A stretch of DNA of 64,000 nucleotides from Bradyrhizobium sp. URHD0069 (GCF_000701345.1 NZ_JNIJ01000017.1:1-64000), one strand, 5' to 3'. Positions 8,160 through 21,216 are shown, counted from the stretch's first letter. Translations and numbers: made by a program. Notes: a model not told the origin generated them from the letters alone.

Positions 8160-8735
8160 ATGATCAACCGCAGGACAATGATCGCGGGGACGCTCTCCGC
8201 GATCGGAGGGGCGGTCTCGGCGCGGACGGCTATCGCACAGGCCGCAATGAGCCGCATCACCGCTTATGTTTTCTCGTTTCCTGCCTTGGCCGGCGGCGAT
8301 ATCAGGTTGGCAGACCATGCCGGCCGGCCGCTGCTCGTCGTCAACACGGCTTCACTGTGTGGGTACACGCCGCAATATGCCGGATTGCAGGAATTGTGGA
8401 CCCAGTTTCACGACCGGGGCTTGATGATTATCGGCGTGCCCTCCAACGATTTCGGCGGACAGGAGCCGGGCGGCGCCACCGACATCGCGCAGACCGCCCA
8501 GCACCAATATGGGGTTACCTTTCCGATTACTGCAAAAGCCGTTGTAAAAGGCGCGAATGCGCATCCATTCTACAAATGGGCGGCCGATGCTCGGCCAATG
8601 GATGTACCACGTTGGAACTTTCACAAATACCTGATCGGCCGCGACGGCTACATCGCCGAGGTATTCCCCGCGAGCGTCGAACCGTCAGATACGCGCGTCA
8701 AAACCGCCATCGCACGGGCGCTTGCGGTCTCCTGA
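8160..8735 (+). CDS. Glutathione peroxidase family protein, exported
   Basis: This 191-residue thiol peroxidase is of the GPx family. Export is predicted from an N-terminal RR (MINRRTMIAG) with a hydrophobic stretch ending near AIAQA, Tat-like. The peroxidatic Cys67 lies in NTASLCGYTPQY, the Gln region is SNDFGGQEPG and the Trp in VPRWNFHKYLIG. These positions match the Cys-GPx tetrad, which reduces hydroperoxides using thioredoxin or glutathione. A GGAGGGG ribosome site sits just before the ATG. Confidence 0.85.
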   Translation: MINRRTMIAGTLSAIGGAVSARTAIAQAAMSRITAYVFSFPALAGGDIRLADHAGRPLLVVNTASLCGYTPQYAGLQELWTQFHDRGLMIIGVPSNDFGGQEPGGATDIAQTAQHQYGVTFPITAKAVVKGANAHPFYKWAADARPMDVPRWNFHKYLIGRDGYIAEVFPASVEPSDTRVKTAIARALAVS

Positions 8736-8907
8736 CGGCGCCGGAATTGACCTGTCGGCCAACAATCCGGCTGCCGTGGATAAAAGCCGTTGCCGTGGCG
8801 GCGCAGGTCCAACTAGGCTACGATGACCAAAGGCAGACCAAGGGCAGAAATGGCTCGGGCGAAGGCCAAGACCGAGGCCGAGCCGGGATCAGCTAAGGGG
8901 AAATACA

Positions 8908-9840
8908 ATGCGTATTGCGGCAGGATTGATCTTTGCAAGCGCGGTTTCGCTTTGTGCGTCAGGCTCAGCATGGTCGCAGACCGCCGCCAGCAAAGCCGCG
9001 GCAGCTCCGGCTCCGGCGCCCGCTCCTGCCGCAGCGCCCGCCCCCGCCAAAGCGCCTTGCGCCAATCCAAATGCGCTTGGGATCGGCCGCATCGTCGAAA
9101 TCGATACCACGGCCGGCCCCGGATTCGGTTTCGAGCATTTCAAGCAGCTCGATTTTCTGCGTGACCATGAAGTGGTGCTGACGTTCGACGATGGTCCATG
9201 GCCGGTCAACACACCATCCGTGTTGAAGACCTTGGCGGAAGAATGCACGACCGGCATTTTCTTTCCGATCGGCAAGCACGCAACCTACTATCCTGAAATC
9301 CTCAAGCAGGTGGCCGCGGCGGGCCATACCATCGGATCGCATACCTGGTCGCACGCCAATCTGAACAACAAGAAGCTGACCGAGGATCAGCGCAAGGAAG
9401 AGATCGAGAAAGGTTTCAGCGCGGTCAAATGGGCCCTGGGCACTTCACCCGCACCGTTCTTTCGTTTCCCGGCGCTGCAACATCCGCCCGAAATGGTGAC
9501 CTACCTCGGCACCCGCAATGTCGGAATTTTCTCGTGCGATCTCGACTCCTTCGACTTCAGGGCCAGCAAGCCACAAGTCGTCATCGATAACATAATGAGG
9601 AAGGTCGAGAAGCTCGGCAAGGGCATCATCCTGATGCACGACTTTCAGAAGCACACGGCCGAAGCCCTCCCCGAGCTGCTGCACAAGCTGAAGGCCGGCG
9701 GTTACAAGGTCGTCCAAATGAGGGCCAAGGCGCCGGTGCAAACCCTCGCGCAGTATGACGCCGAAATCCTCAAGGACTCCAAGTTACCGACCGTAAGTTC
9801 GCGGCCCGTGTCCAGCGTGGTGCAGACGATTTCTGAATAG
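8908..9840 (+). CDS. Polysaccharide deacetylase (NodB-homology), secreted
   Basis: This 310-residue protein has a signal peptide and an Ala/Pro-rich linker (residues 25-50). The NodB-homology domain carries TFDDGP at 92-97 and the metal-binding SHTWSH at 144-149, then FRFPAL and a final HDFQKHTAEALPELL motif. These zinc-dependent enzymes remove acetyl groups from amino sugars in peptidoglycan or exopolysaccharide. AAGGGGAAATACA precedes the ATG at good spacing. The substrate is not deducible. Confidence 0.85.
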   Translation: MRIAAGLIFASAVSLCASGSAWSQTAASKAAAAPAPAPAPAAAPAPAKAPCANPNALGIGRIVEIDTTAGPGFGFEHFKQLDFLRDHEVVLTFDDGPWPVNTPSVLKTLAEECTTGIFFPIGKHATYYPEILKQVAAAGHTIGSHTWSHANLNNKKLTEDQRKEEIEKGFSAVKWALGTSPAPFFRFPALQHPPEMVTYLGTRNVGIFSCDLDSFDFRASKPQVVIDNIMRKVEKLGKGIILMHDFQKHTAEALPELLHKLKAGGYKVVQMRAKAPVQTLAQYDAEILKDSKLPTVSSRPVSSVVQTISE

Positions 9841-9862
9841 AATTCGGCGCGCGACAAATCCC

Positions 9863-10420
9863 GTGCCGGCGCTGCGCATCGAAGGCTATGTCATCGTCTC
9901 CGCGGACGGCATGCTCGCGAACGCCGATGGCGTGATGCCGGACGAATTGAAATTCGAAGGCGACAAGAAATTCTTTACCGCCGCGCTCGATCGCGCCGAC
10001 CTGATCGTGCATGGCCGCAATTCCTATGAGGACCAGCCGAACTCGCCGCTACGAACGCGGATCATCGTCACCCGACGGATCGGCGCGGTTGCGCCCGACC
10101 CGTCCAATCCCAAAGCCACGCTGTGGAATCCCGCCGGAGCTGCGTTCGAAGCCGCCTGCGATGTCGCGGGCGTACGTTCCGGCACTGTCGCGATCATCGG
10201 CGGGCCGAGCGTGTTCGGAATGTTCATGGACCGCTACGACACGTTCTGGCTCTCGCAGGCCCCGCGGGTGCGTCTGCCCGGTGGCGAGCCATGCTTTCCC
10301 GGGGTGCCCGAGCGTTCACCGCAGGAGGTTCTGGCCGCACACGGCCTGAAAGCCGGCGATGCGCAAATCCTTGACCCCGCCGATGGTGTCAGCGTCACGC
10401 CTTGGCGGCGCGCCGCATAG
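9863..10420 (+). CDS. RibD/dihydrofolate-reductase-like protein
   Basis: This 185-residue protein is read from a GTG at 9863. It resembles the C-terminal reductase domain of RibD and dihydrofolate reductases: GYVIVSADGMLAN near the N-terminus, LIVHGRNSYE, then GTVAIIGGPSVFGMFMDRYDTF, the NADPH-binding glycine motif with its following helix. No deaminase domain is present, so it is a stand-alone reductase-like protein of unknown substrate. Confidence 0.7.
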   Translation: MPALRIEGYVIVSADGMLANADGVMPDELKFEGDKKFFTAALDRADLIVHGRNSYEDQPNSPLRTRIIVTRRIGAVAPDPSNPKATLWNPAGAAFEAACDVAGVRSGTVAIIGGPSVFGMFMDRYDTFWLSQAPRVRLPGGEPCFPGVPERSPQEVLAAHGLKAGDAQILDPADGVSVTPWRRAA

Positions 10421-10440
10421 AGCATTTTCCGGCTAACGCG

Positions 10441-10893
10441 CTATGCGTCGCCATAGGCCGCTTCGACCGTCCGCGGCGCCCGGCCATACCCTGCGATCAT
10501 GAACAGCGCACCGATGATCGAAAGGTTTTTCAGCGCCTCCAACAGCGTCGTGGCATTTTCGGGCGGGGACTGATTCCAGAAATCATGGAAATAGAAGGTT
10601 GTCGCGGCAACGAAGAAGATCAAAACAATTGCAAAGAACCGCACACCGAAATTGAGCGCAATCATCAAGCCGCTGATCACCTCGAAGCCTCCGATGGCAA
10701 TGGCGAGCATTTGCGGCGTGGACATTCCCGTCATGGTTTCGAGCTGCGACGTATAGGGGGCAAACAGCGCGGGAATGACGACCTTCGCTGCGATAGAATC
10801 CGATGTGGCCTGAATGGTGAAAAGCTTGGTTGTTCCCGAGTAGATAAAGAGCAAGGCGAACAAAATTCGCCCCAAAGTAATGAATACTGGCAT
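10441..10893 (-). CDS. DoxX-family membrane protein
   Basis: This 150-residue protein has four hydrophobic helices of the DoxX/DoxD type: GRILFALLFIYSGTTKL at the start, a second around GMSTPQMLAIAIGGFEV, a third IVLIFFVAATTFYFHDF and a last NLSIIGALFMIAGYGR. DoxX-family proteins are small inner-membrane redox partners whose activities are mostly unknown. The start at 10,893 (MPVFIT) is preferred. It converges with the reductase gene, with only about 20 bases between stops. Confidence 0.8.
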   Translation of the reverse strand: MPVFITLGRILFALLFIYSGTTKLFTIQATSDSIAAKVVIPALFAPYTSQLETMTGMSTPQMLAIAIGGFEVISGLMIALNFGVRFFAIVLIFFVAATTFYFHDFWNQSPPENATTLLEALKNLSIIGALFMIAGYGRAPRTVEAAYGDA

Positions 10894-11037
10894 AGTCGGC
10901 CTCACTGAATGCTGCAAATGCGGGTCGCGGGCGGCAGAACGGCGCGATTATGGGCGTTTCGCTGCGGGTTTTCAAACAACCAGATCGACTCCGACGCGCC
11001 GGTGCGTTGCAACCTAAACCCGGCCGATTTTCACAAA

Positions 11038-13347
<2,310 letters not shown>

Positions 13348-13400
13348 AGATTCCCCCGCGGGCTTCTCGCCCCCGAATTGAAGGCTTCGGCGGCTGGTGT

Positions 13401-15173
13401 TTAGTTTTGCGGCAAATTGAGCCGGATGTGAAGTTCGCGCAACTGCTTCGGCGTGACCTCCGAAGGCGCGCCCATCAGCAGGTCTTCGGCGCGCTGATTC
13501 ATCGGAAACAACGAGATTTCGCGCAAGTTCGTGGTGCCGCACAGGAGCATGACAATACGATCGACGCCGGCCGCCATGCCGCCATGCGGCGGCGCGCCGT
13601 ACTGGAACGCGCGGTACATGCCGCCGAAGCGCTCGACGACATCCGTCTCGACGTAGCCTGCGATCTCGAATGCCTTCACCATCGCCTCGGGCCGGTGATT
13701 GCGGATACCGCCGGAGGCGATCTCGTAGCCGTTGCAGGTGATGTCGTACTGAAACGCCTTGATGGTCAGGGGATCCTGAGTCTGCAGCGCCTCAAGACCG
13801 CCCTGTGGCATCGAAAACGGATTATGCGAGAAGTCGATCTTCTTCTCTTCCTCGTTGTACTCGTACATCGGAAAGTCGACGACCCAGGCGAGTTCGAACC
13901 GATCCTTGTCGATCAGGTTCAACTCCTCGCCGAGCTTGGTGCGTGCGAGGCCGGCAAATTTCCAGAACTTTGCCGGATCGCCGGCGACGAAGAACGCGGC
14001 GTCGCCTTCCTTCAATCCGAGCGCGTCGCGAATCGCCGCCGTCCGTTCCGGCCCGATGTTGTTGGCAAGCGGTCCTGCCCCCTCGCCGCCTTCGCGCCAC
14101 ATGATGTAGCCGAGTCCGGGCTGGCCCTCACCTTGCGCCCAGGAATTCATCCGATCGCAGAACGCACGTGAGCCTCCGCCGGTGCCGGGGATCGCCCAGA
14201 CCTGGTTCTTTGGATCTTCCAGCATCCGCGCGAACACCTTGAAACCGGAGCCGCGGAAATGCTCGGAGACGTCCTGCATGAGAATCGGATTGCGCAAATC
14301 CGGTTTGTCGGTGCCGTATTTACGCAAAGCTTCCGCGAACGGAATCCGCGGCCAGCCCTTGGTCACCGGCTTGCCCTTGGCGAAATCCTCGAACACGCCG
14401 GTGATGACCGGCTCCATCGCCGCGAACACATCGTCCTGCGTGACGAAACTCATCTCGACGTCGAGCTGATAGAACTCGCCCGGCAAGCGGTCGGCGCGCG
14501 GGTCCTCGTCGCGGAAACACGGCGCGATCTGAAAGTAGCGATCGAAGCCGGACATCATCAGTAGCTGCTTGTACTGCTGCGGCGCCTGCGGCAGCGCATA
14601 GAAGCGGCCCGGGTGAATTCTGGATGGCACCAGGAAGTCGCGCGCGCCTTCCGGCGAGGACGCCGTCAGGATCGGGGTCTGGAACTCGAAGAAGCCTTGT
14701 TCCTTCATCCGCTTGCGCATGGAATCGACGATCGCGCCGCGGGTCATGATGTTCTGGTGAAGTTTCTCGCGACGAAGGTCGAGGAAACGGTACTTAAGCC
14801 TTATATCTTCGGGATAATCCTGTTCGCCGAACACCGGCAGCGGTAGCTCGCCGGCGGGCCCCAGCACCTCGATTTCGCTGACGTAAAGCTCGACCGCGCC
14901 GGTCGGCAATTCCGGATTGTCAGTGCCCTCGGGCCGGCGGCGGACTTTGCCGTCAATCCGCACCACCCACTCCGAGCGCAGTTTTTCGGCGTCCTTGAAC
15001 GCCGGCGAATCCGGGTCGGCAACGCATTGCGTCAGGCCGTAATGGTCGCGCAGATCGATGAACAGCACACCGCCATGGTCGCGAATGCGATGGCACCAGC
15101 CCGACAAGCGAACCGTCTGGCCAATGTCGCTCTCGCGGAGCGCGCCGCAGGTGTGGGACCGGTAACGATGCAT
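13401..15173 (-). CDS. aspS: Aspartate--tRNA(Asp/Asn) ligase
   Basis: This 590-residue class II aminoacyl-tRNA synthetase of bacterial AspRS type charges tRNA with aspartate in the cytosol. An OB-fold anticodon domain is at the N-terminus ([17 protein letters not shown]). Motif 2 lies in [19 protein letters not shown], the bacterial insertion domain in the middle, and motif 3 in [15 protein letters not shown]. The start at 15,173 (MHRYRS) fits the family. Alphaproteobacterial forms often also charge tRNA-Asn for the amidotransferase pathway; that is family knowledge. It is 53 bases upstream of maeB on the same strand. Confidence 0.95.
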   Translation of the reverse strand: MHRYRSHTCGALRESDIGQTVRLSGWCHRIRDHGGVLFIDLRDHYGLTQCVADPDSPAFKDAEKLRSEWVVRIDGKVRRRPEGTDNPELPTGAVELYVSEIEVLGPAGELPLPVFGEQDYPEDIRLKYRFLDLRREKLHQNIMTRGAIVDSMRKRMKEQGFFEFQTPILTASSPEGARDFLVPSRIHPGRFYALPQAPQQYKQLLMMSGFDRYFQIAPCFRDEDPRADRLPGEFYQLDVEMSFVTQDDVFAAMEPVITGVFEDFAKGKPVTKGWPRIPFAEALRKYGTDKPDLRNPILMQDVSEHFRGSGFKVFARMLEDPKNQVWAIPGTGGGSRAFCDRMNSWAQGEGQPGLGYIMWREGGEGAGPLANNIGPERTAAIRDALGLKEGDAAFFVAGDPAKFWKFAGLARTKLGEELNLIDKDRFELAWVVDFPMYEYNEEEKKIDFSHNPFSMPQGGLEALQTQDPLTIKAFQYDITCNGYEIASGGIRNHRPEAMVKAFEIAGYVETDVVERFGGMYRAFQYGAPPHGGMAAGVDRIVMLLCGTTNLREISLFPMNQRAEDLLMGAPSEVTPKQLRELHIRLNLPQN

Positions 15174-15402
15174 GGATATTCCAAAAAACAGCTGTCGGAG
15201 GATCGAATCGGGGGTCATGGACTGCCCCGCAAAGAAGGTGAGGGTTTAGCCGACGCGAACCAGCGCGGCAACCGAATGCGGCCTAAACCTGCCCTTAGAA
15301 AATGACGAAAAATCCGAAAAACTGGCGGAAAAACAATGCGCCCCCTGGGCAACCGGAGCACGAGCCAATTGTCTAATCCCGGGCGATGCCTATCTTGGTA
15401 TT

Positions 15403-16881
15403 ATGACGGTCCATTTCCCCTTCGAGCACACCTATGCGGCGCTGCCGGCGAACTTTTTCGCGCGGGTTTCGCCGACGCCGGTCACTGCGCCGAGACTGAT
15501 CAAATTGAACCGGCCGCTGGCGGTGCACCTTGGCCTTGATCCGGATCGGCTTAGTAGCCCTGAGGGAACCGAGATCCTTGCCGGTAAACGCATTCCGGAA
15601 GGCGCGGACCCGATTGCGATGGCCTATGCCGGCCACCAGTTCGGCCATTTCGTTCCGCAGCTCGGCGACGGCCGGGCCATCCTGCTCGGCGAGGTGATCG
15701 ACGCGGATGGCGTCCGCCGCGACATTCAATTGAAAGGTTCCGGCCCGACACCGTTTTCGCGCCGCGGCGACGGCCGTGCGGCGCTCGGTCCGGTGCTGCG
15801 CGAATATATCGTCAGCGAGGCGATGGCAGTGCTTGGCATTCCAACCACGCGATCGCTCGCCGCAGTCATGACCGGCGAGAGCGTATTGCGCGAGACGCCG
15901 TTGCCGGGCGCCGTCCTCACCCGCGTCGCCTCCAGCCACATTCGCGTTGGAACCTTCCAGTATTTTGCGGCGCGCGGCGATACCGACGGCGTGCGGAGGC
16001 TGGCGGATCATGTGATCGGCCGGCACTATCCGCATCTGGCGAATGCCGAGCGTCCCTACCATGCGTTGCTGGAAGGCGTGATCGCACGGCAGGCCGATCT
16101 GGTCGCGCGCTGGCTGCTGGTCGGTTTCATCCACGGCGTCATGAACACCGACAACACCTCGATATCCGGCGAGACCATCGATTACGGTCCGTGCGCCTTT
16201 ATGGATCACTACGACCCGGCGATGGTATTCAGCTCGATCGACGAGATGGGCCGCTACGCCTACGCCAACCAGCCGCGGATCGCGCTCTGGAACCTGACGC
16301 GTTTCGCGGAATGCCTGTTGCCGCTGCTTGCTGATGAGCAGGGCAAGGCCATCGAACAGGCGCAGGCGGCGCTCGGCGACTTCGCTGAGAGCTTCAACGC
16401 CTCTTATCAGGCGGGATTGCGAGAGAAGCTTGGACTGTTCACGGCGCGCGACGGCGATCAGGCGCTCGCGCAAGACCTGCTGGACGCAATGGCCAAGAAC
16501 CACGCCGACTTCACCCTCACTTTCCGGCGTTTGAGCGACGCCGCGCTCGCCCCGGCTGATGATAGCGAGGTCCGGCAATTGTTCGCCGATCCCACCGCCT
16601 ATGACGAATGGGCGGTACGCTGGCGGCAACGGATCAGCGAGGAGCCGCAAGATCCCGCCGCCCGGCAGACCGCGATGCGATCGGTCAATCCTGGCTTCAT
16701 TCCGAGGAATCACCGGATCGAAGCGGTCATCGACGCGGCCGTGAATCGCGACGACTTCGCACCTTTCGAGGAGCTTCTGACGGTGCTGTCGAAGCCGTAC
16801 GAAGACCAGCCGGCGTTGGCAGCCTATGCGGAGCCGCCCGAACCGCACCAGCGGGTGCTGCAGACGTTTTGCGGGACGTGA
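15403..16881 (+). CDS. selO: Protein adenylyltransferase SelO
   Basis: This 492-residue pseudokinase-fold enzyme transfers AMP from ATP to protein hydroxyl groups. Conserved stretches are visible: [20 protein letters not shown], the nucleotide-loop region [17 protein letters not shown], then [14 protein letters not shown] holding the catalytic Asn/Asp region and YGPCAFMD. The length agrees with the family (about 490). It is divergent from aspS, with 229 bases between their starts. The biological role, redox-linked protein AMPylation, comes from studies of homologues. Confidence 0.92.
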   Translation: MTVHFPFEHTYAALPANFFARVSPTPVTAPRLIKLNRPLAVHLGLDPDRLSSPEGTEILAGKRIPEGADPIAMAYAGHQFGHFVPQLGDGRAILLGEVIDADGVRRDIQLKGSGPTPFSRRGDGRAALGPVLREYIVSEAMAVLGIPTTRSLAAVMTGESVLRETPLPGAVLTRVASSHIRVGTFQYFAARGDTDGVRRLADHVIGRHYPHLANAERPYHALLEGVIARQADLVARWLLVGFIHGVMNTDNTSISGETIDYGPCAFMDHYDPAMVFSSIDEMGRYAYANQPRIALWNLTRFAECLLPLLADEQGKAIEQAQAALGDFAESFNASYQAGLREKLGLFTARDGDQALAQDLLDAMAKNHADFTLTFRRLSDAALAPADDSEVRQLFADPTAYDEWAVRWRQRISEEPQDPAARQTAMRSVNPGFIPRNHRIEAVIDAAVNRDDFAPFEELLTVLSKPYEDQPALAAYAEPPEPHQRVLQTFCGT

Positions 16882-16993
16882 ATCGTTAACCTTCCGTTCA
16901 ACATTTGGCCAGCCAGTTCGCCCCCGCCGCGAGGAATTAACAAAGGTTCAATTGCTCACCGACAAATCTATCGGTTTGTTGGGGGGAATTGCC

Positions 16994-17104
16994 GTGGACG
17001 CGTTGGTTTTTGAATTCTTGGGACTTGCGATGCTCGCGCTTTGTGTCGTCGTGCTTGCCGTCCCTTCGCGGCGGCCGCCTGCCCGGCGTATTGGCGATTA
17101 CTGA
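16994..17104 (+). CDS. Possible small membrane peptide
   Basis: After selO a GTG at 16,994, preceded by a strong GGGGGG ribosome-site-like run, opens a frame of 36 residues. One hydrophobic helix (LVFEFLGLAMLALCVVVLAV) and a basic tail (PSRRPPARRIGDY) are visible. No family is known to me. The stretch from 17,105 to 17,282 holds nothing else recognisable before rnd. Confidence 0.35.
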   Translation: MDALVFEFLGLAMLALCVVVLAVPSRRPPARRIGDY

Positions 17105-17282
17105 CGGGTCGATCTCCTTAACGACCGAAATCGAGCCGGGCGAGCAGCGCGGGCCGGTGGCTTGAGTCCAAGCGAAAAGTCGCTGTCAGGCGGAAATGCA
17201 AGGCTCGAATTCGCCTCAAGACCCCCCTTGACATATCAGCGCTTTCGGCAGAACGCCGTTTCAGAAGCGCTATGGACCATTC

Positions 17283-18431
17283 ATGAATCTGATTACCACC
17301 ACTTCGGAACTCGCTGCCGCCTGCGCCCGCCTCGCGAAACACCCGGTCATCACCGTCGACACGGAATTTTTGCGTGAAACGACCTACTATCCCCTGCTCT
17401 GCGTCGTGCAAATGGCGAGCGCGGAGGAAGCGGTCGTGGTCGATACGCTGGCCGAAGGCATCGACCTCAGACCATTCTTTGAGCTGATGGGCAACGAGAA
17501 GGTACTGAAGGTCTTTCACGCCGCCCGTCAGGACATCGAAATCGTCTGGCATCAGGCAAACATCGTTCCGCACCCGATCTTCGATACCCAGGTCGCGGCC
17601 ATGGTCCTCGGCTACGGCGATTCCATTGCCTACGACCAGCTGGTCGAGCGCATCACCGGCCATCGGCCGGACAAGACCCACCGCTTCACCGATTGGTCGC
17701 GTCGGCCCCTGAGCGAAGAACAAGTGCACTACGCGGTCTCCGACGTCACCCATTTGCGCGATGTGTTCACCGCGCTCGATGCCGATCTCAAAAAGCGCGG
17801 GCGCAGCGACTGGGTGAGCGAGGAGATGGAGGTTCTGACCTCGCCAAAGACCTATGACTTTCATCCGGAACGGGCATGGGAGCGACTGAAGACGCGGGTA
17901 CGCAAGCCGAAGGAGCTTGCGGTGTTGATCGAGGTCGCGGCGTGGCGCGAGCAGGAGGCGCAAAGCCGCGACGTTCCGCGCAGCCGCGTTCTCAAGGACG
18001 ATGCGGTCGGCGACATCGCCACCCATGCGCCGACCAGCCTCGAACGGCTGGCCAATTTGCGCTCGCTGCCGAAGGGTTTTGACCGTTCGAAATGGGGCGT
18101 CGACATCGTGGCCGCCGTGCAGCGCGGCATCGCGCGCGATCCCGCGACGCTGCCGAAAATCGAAAAGCCGCGCGGCAATTCAAACGGCGCGGCGATCGTG
18201 GAGCTTTTGAAAGTTCTGCTGCGGATGACGTCGGAGCGGCACGCCGTCGCCAGCAAGGTGATCGCAACCGTCGACGATCTCGAGCAAATTGCGGCCGACG
18301 ATAATGCCGATGTAGCCGCACTGCACGGCTGGCGCCGCGAGTTGTTCGGCGAGGCGGCGCTGTCGCTGAAACATGGCCAGCTGGCGCTCGCGATCGAAAA
18401 AGGCCGGGTGGTCGGGGTCGACCGAAACTAG
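17283..18431 (+). CDS. rnd: Ribonuclease D
   Basis: This 382-residue DEDD-type 3'-5' exoribonuclease acts in tRNA 3'-end maturation. Exo I is VDTEFLRE near residue 21, Exo II is around [11 protein letters not shown] near 79, [20 protein letters not shown] follows, and Exo III is [14 protein letters not shown] near 148. An HRDC-type domain makes up the C-terminal half ([17 protein letters not shown]). Length is normal. A genome-dispersed palindrome follows the stop. Confidence 0.93.
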   Translation: MNLITTTSELAAACARLAKHPVITVDTEFLRETTYYPLLCVVQMASAEEAVVVDTLAEGIDLRPFFELMGNEKVLKVFHAARQDIEIVWHQANIVPHPIFDTQVAAMVLGYGDSIAYDQLVERITGHRPDKTHRFTDWSRRPLSEEQVHYAVSDVTHLRDVFTALDADLKKRGRSDWVSEEMEVLTSPKTYDFHPERAWERLKTRVRKPKELAVLIEVAAWREQEAQSRDVPRSRVLKDDAVGDIATHAPTSLERLANLRSLPKGFDRSKWGVDIVAAVQRGIARDPATLPKIEKPRGNSNGAAIVELLKVLLRMTSERHAVASKVIATVDDLEQIAADDNADVAALHGWRRELFGEAALSLKHGQLALAIEKGRVVGVDRN

Positions 18432-18477
18432 AGCGTTTTCAAGCGAAGTGGCGCCGGGTTCGCGCCAAGAAAACGCG
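18432..18477. repeat. Dispersed nested palindrome after rnd
   Basis: GCGTTTTC at 18,433-18,440 pairs with GAAAACGC at 18,469-18,476. Inside, TGGCGC near 18,449 pairs with GCGCCA near 18,462, giving a two-part hairpin. This AGAGCGTTTTC...GAAAACGC element is widespread between genes of Bradyrhizobium and relatives; here it separates convergent rnd and the autotransporter gene. It may act as an RNA hairpin but lacks a T-run. Confidence 0.6.
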
Positions 18478-18520
18478 TCATTCTATCGAAACGGAAAAGG
18501 CTCTACGTTCTACGCTGAAT

Positions 18521-19651
18521 CTACCACTTCAACTCGACGCCGAGCGTGCCCTGGTGCGACTGCAGCACGGCGCGAAACTTGGCGTCATAGTTGAGATAGA
18601 GTCGCGCCGTATTGGTCAGGCTGAGCGACGCCGACGCGCCGGCATCCGCGCCATATCTGCTTTCGCCGATGCCCTGCACCGTGATGCTCTCGGTACCGAG
18701 GCTCACCGTGATCGAACTGAAATTCTGCGAGACGTTGTCGACGAACTTGCCGTAGGCGGAAAGATCGAAAATCTTTCGATCGAAGATCCAGTAGTGCCCG
18801 ATTTCCGCGCCCATCAGGATCCGCGAACGCTCCGCGGTTGCACCGCTCGCCATCACCGGGTCGAGACCGCCGAACTCGCGTAACGATCCGGTCGCAGCGC
18901 GCACATATTCGAACGCCGCCTTCGGCACGATGCGGCTCTGGTCTATGCTCCAGTAATAGCTGAGCTCGGTCAGCGCGCCGTCGGTGCGGCCGTTGTATCC
19001 GGCGCTGGCGATACCAAACCCGGTGTCGCGGCTCGAATTGATTTTTCCGAAACCATGCACCAGCGCGATCGCCCAGGTCCACGGACCCCTATCGACCGAG
19101 GCGTTGACGCCGAGTTGGGTCAAGTCTAGCGTCGCCGACTGCAACGCCAGCGGAACGTCGATTGAGGTGCGGCTCTGGTCGACCGAAATGCCGATATTGA
19201 CGCCCGGCGCAACCTGTGCGCCGACGCCGGCGACCCCGCCCCAGGTCTGACGCCGGTCGCCGACGAAATCGCCTTGCGCGCCGGCCCTTGCCGAAATTCC
19301 ATAGGCGTCGCCCCAGGCCCGGAAACGCGGCGCGTCTGTGGCTTCCGAGGCGCCGCCACCGCCCGGATTATTCCGCAAGGCGCTGCCGAACCCGTGGCTC
19401 GCCTGATTGCCAAGGCGCTCAAGGAAATTGCTGCCGAGGTTGGTCAGGGCCGAGCCGGCCGACAGACCGGAGTTGATGGCGGTCGGCGTCGGATTAGGCG
19501 TAGGCGTTGGCAGCGCTTGTGCCTGTGCTGACGACGTGCCGGCTACGGCCAGGATCAGGACAAGAACGATTGCTATGGACCTTACAAGCCTGCGGCCGGT
19601 ACCGATCTGCTTTGCTCGCGAAGGCCGCGATGAGCAGTACATGAATGCCAT
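18521..19651 (-). CDS. Autotransporter-type outer membrane beta-barrel protein
   Basis: This 376-residue protein has a long N-terminal signal region (VRSIAIVLVLILAVAGTSSA), a short PTPTPNPTPT linker and then an autotransporter beta-barrel of about 270 residues (FRAWGDAYGISARAGAQGDF... ending in LGVELKW with a terminal aromatic as usual). The passenger is minimal, so it is probably a barrel-only member of the family. The start is set at 19,651; a nearby ATG at 19,642 is equally possible because no strong ribosome site is seen. Confidence 0.75.
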   Translation of the reverse strand: MAFMYCSSRPSRAKQIGTGRRLVRSIAIVLVLILAVAGTSSAQAQALPTPTPNPTPTAINSGLSAGSALTNLGSNFLERLGNQASHGFGSALRNNPGGGGASEATDAPRFRAWGDAYGISARAGAQGDFVGDRRQTWGGVAGVGAQVAPGVNIGISVDQSRTSIDVPLALQSATLDLTQLGVNASVDRGPWTWAIALVHGFGKINSSRDTGFGIASAGYNGRTDGALTELSYYWSIDQSRIVPKAAFEYVRAATGSLREFGGLDPVMASGATAERSRILMGAEIGHYWIFDRKIFDLSAYGKFVDNVSQNFSSITVSLGTESITVQGIGESRYGADAGASASLSLTNTARLYLNYDAKFRAVLQSHQGTLGVELKW

Positions 19652-20014
19652 TTCCAAAGGGAGCGCCAGCCCGACAAAACTGCAAAATCTGCATCGGCCG
19701 GGGTCGATTTGCTCCCAGTCCTGAGGAAGCGTCAATCGGTCTTGGTCCTTCGCAAAGGGCGAATAGCCGAGCCTGTTGTTCCGGTGCCACAGGTCATGAG
19801 GGGCGAGTTGATAACGCGCTCCGCTATCTCCGCCGCGGCGGAAGCTTGCTAACAAGCAAGATTCGTGTTGCAATATCAGGTGCAATCGGATCTAGGCCGA
19901 TCGACTGTGCGTTTCGCGACTAAGAAATTGAGCAGACATCCGGAAGCCCGTTTGTGGCGTGGCACGCGAAGAGCGTGGCCGCGTCTTTTTTACGTCTAGA
20001 CCAGGAGACAGGCG

Positions 20015-20218
20015 ATGCAGAAAGGCACCGTCAAGTGGTTCAACCCGACCAAGGGTTATGGGTTCATCAAGCCGATGGCCGGCGATAAGGACGTGTTCGT
20101 CCATATCTCGGCGGTCGAGCGTGCCGGGCTCTCAACCCTCAACGAAAATCAAGTTATCGAATATGACCTTGTGGAAAATCGCGGCAAAACCTCCGCGGAA
20201 AATCTGAAGGTCTCTTAA
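20015..20218 (+). CDS. Cold-shock protein, CspA family
   Basis: This 67-residue single cold-shock domain is an RNA chaperone that binds single-stranded nucleic acid. RNP1 (KGYGFIKP) and RNP2 (VFVHISAVE) are visible after MQKGTVKWFNPT. An AGGAGA ribosome site lies 9 bases before the ATG. A long upstream gap (19,652-20,014) would accommodate a structured 5' leader of the usual cold-shock type; no cold-box was identified. A strong terminator follows at 20,254. Confidence 0.93.
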   Translation: MQKGTVKWFNPTKGYGFIKPMAGDKDVFVHISAVERAGLSTLNENQVIEYDLVENRGKTSAENLKVS

Positions 20219-21216
20219 GCTTCGTCACGATCCGCGCAAGCAATCCTGATGCCCCCCGGCCCTCGCCGGGGATTTTTTTGAGCGTTCGTTCCAGGACTAT
20301 GCGAGCATCCGGCGTTCGCGCGCCCTGATGATGCCGACGACCGTCTCGTTGTCGCCACTCCGAGCGGCTTGCCCAAACGAGGAATCGCGCCGTTGATGGC
20401 GTCCACCTCGCATCGGCGGCCGGCATTATAATCCAGCAGCATCGACGGACGTGCGTCGGGAATCTTGCCGCCCAGTTTGCGGATGTGCTCGATGGGATCA
20501 CCGACGTTCAGCCTGACGTCGGAGGCTTTCGCCACGGCGATGGCTTCCTCCGCGCAGCCACGGGCCACGCTCCAGGCATCCGCGTCGCCGAGGATCTCGC
20601 CGACCGTCAGCCCGGTCGTGCAGGACGTCCCGGAGAAGGCGACGTTCATGATCAGTTTTTCCCAGACCATCTGCTTGATATCGTCGAACAGGGCGACCTT
20701 GAAGCCGGCCTGCTCCCAGATTTTGGCCGAGGCTTGCAGAAGCTGCTTCGGCAGCCCGGCATATGCGCCGAACCGGATCATCTCCATTCCATTGTGATGA
20801 GCATGGCCCGGCGCGCGTATCGAAGCGCCGAAACCGCCGACAACGCCCACGGCAAGACGATCAGCGCCAAGTATCGGCGCTGCGATCTCCGGCGATCCCA
20901 AGCCGTTCTGGATGGTCTGGACGATCGTCTCCGGACCAAGCAGCGAAAGACAGGAACGCGCCGCCGCCTCGACGTCGAAGGCTTTCGTGGCAATGATGAC
21001 GAGATCGCAGCGGCCTATTCCGTCCGTCGTCGTGGAAGCGTGAATGGGCACGGTGCGGTCGCCACTTGCACCTTCACAACGCAGGCCCTTGGAAGCCATC
21101 GCCTCGGCATGGTCAGGCCAAAGCGTGACGGCGTGAACCTCGTGACCGGCGTCGACCATCAGCGCCGCATAGACCGACCCCATCGCCCCACAGCCGACAA
21201 CCGCGACTTTCGCCAT
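20215..21216 (-). pseudogene. panE: 2-dehydropantoate 2-reductase, frameshifted near C-terminus
   Basis: This ketopantoate reductase belongs to pantothenate and CoA synthesis: VAVVGCGAMGSVYAALM (NADPH-binding), then KLIMNVAFSGTSCTTGL and DARPSMLLDYNAGRRCEVD typical of the C-domain. Homology stops after GKPLGVAT. The expected ending NETVVGIIRARE is present in another frame from about 20,350 down to a TAG at 20,297-20,299. The pattern suits loss of about 7 bases at 20,350/20,351. The annotated frame instead gains about 47 unrelated residues and overlaps the cold-shock stop. The active-site portion is intact, so partial function is possible. Sequencing error is an alternative. Confidence 0.75.
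20254..20279 (+). terminator. Rho-independent terminator of the cold-shock gene
   Basis: CCCCGGC at 20,254-20,260 and GCCGGGG at 20,265-20,271 enclose a four-base loop, followed by a run of seven T residues ending at 20,279. It lies 36 bases after the cold-shock stop. Because panE is frameshifted, the extended panE reading frame runs straight through this element on the other strand. Confidence 0.88.

Noticed and set aside
15373..16848. 491-codon minus-strand frame
   Set aside because: It is the antisense shadow of selO, whose plus-strand product shows clear family motifs.
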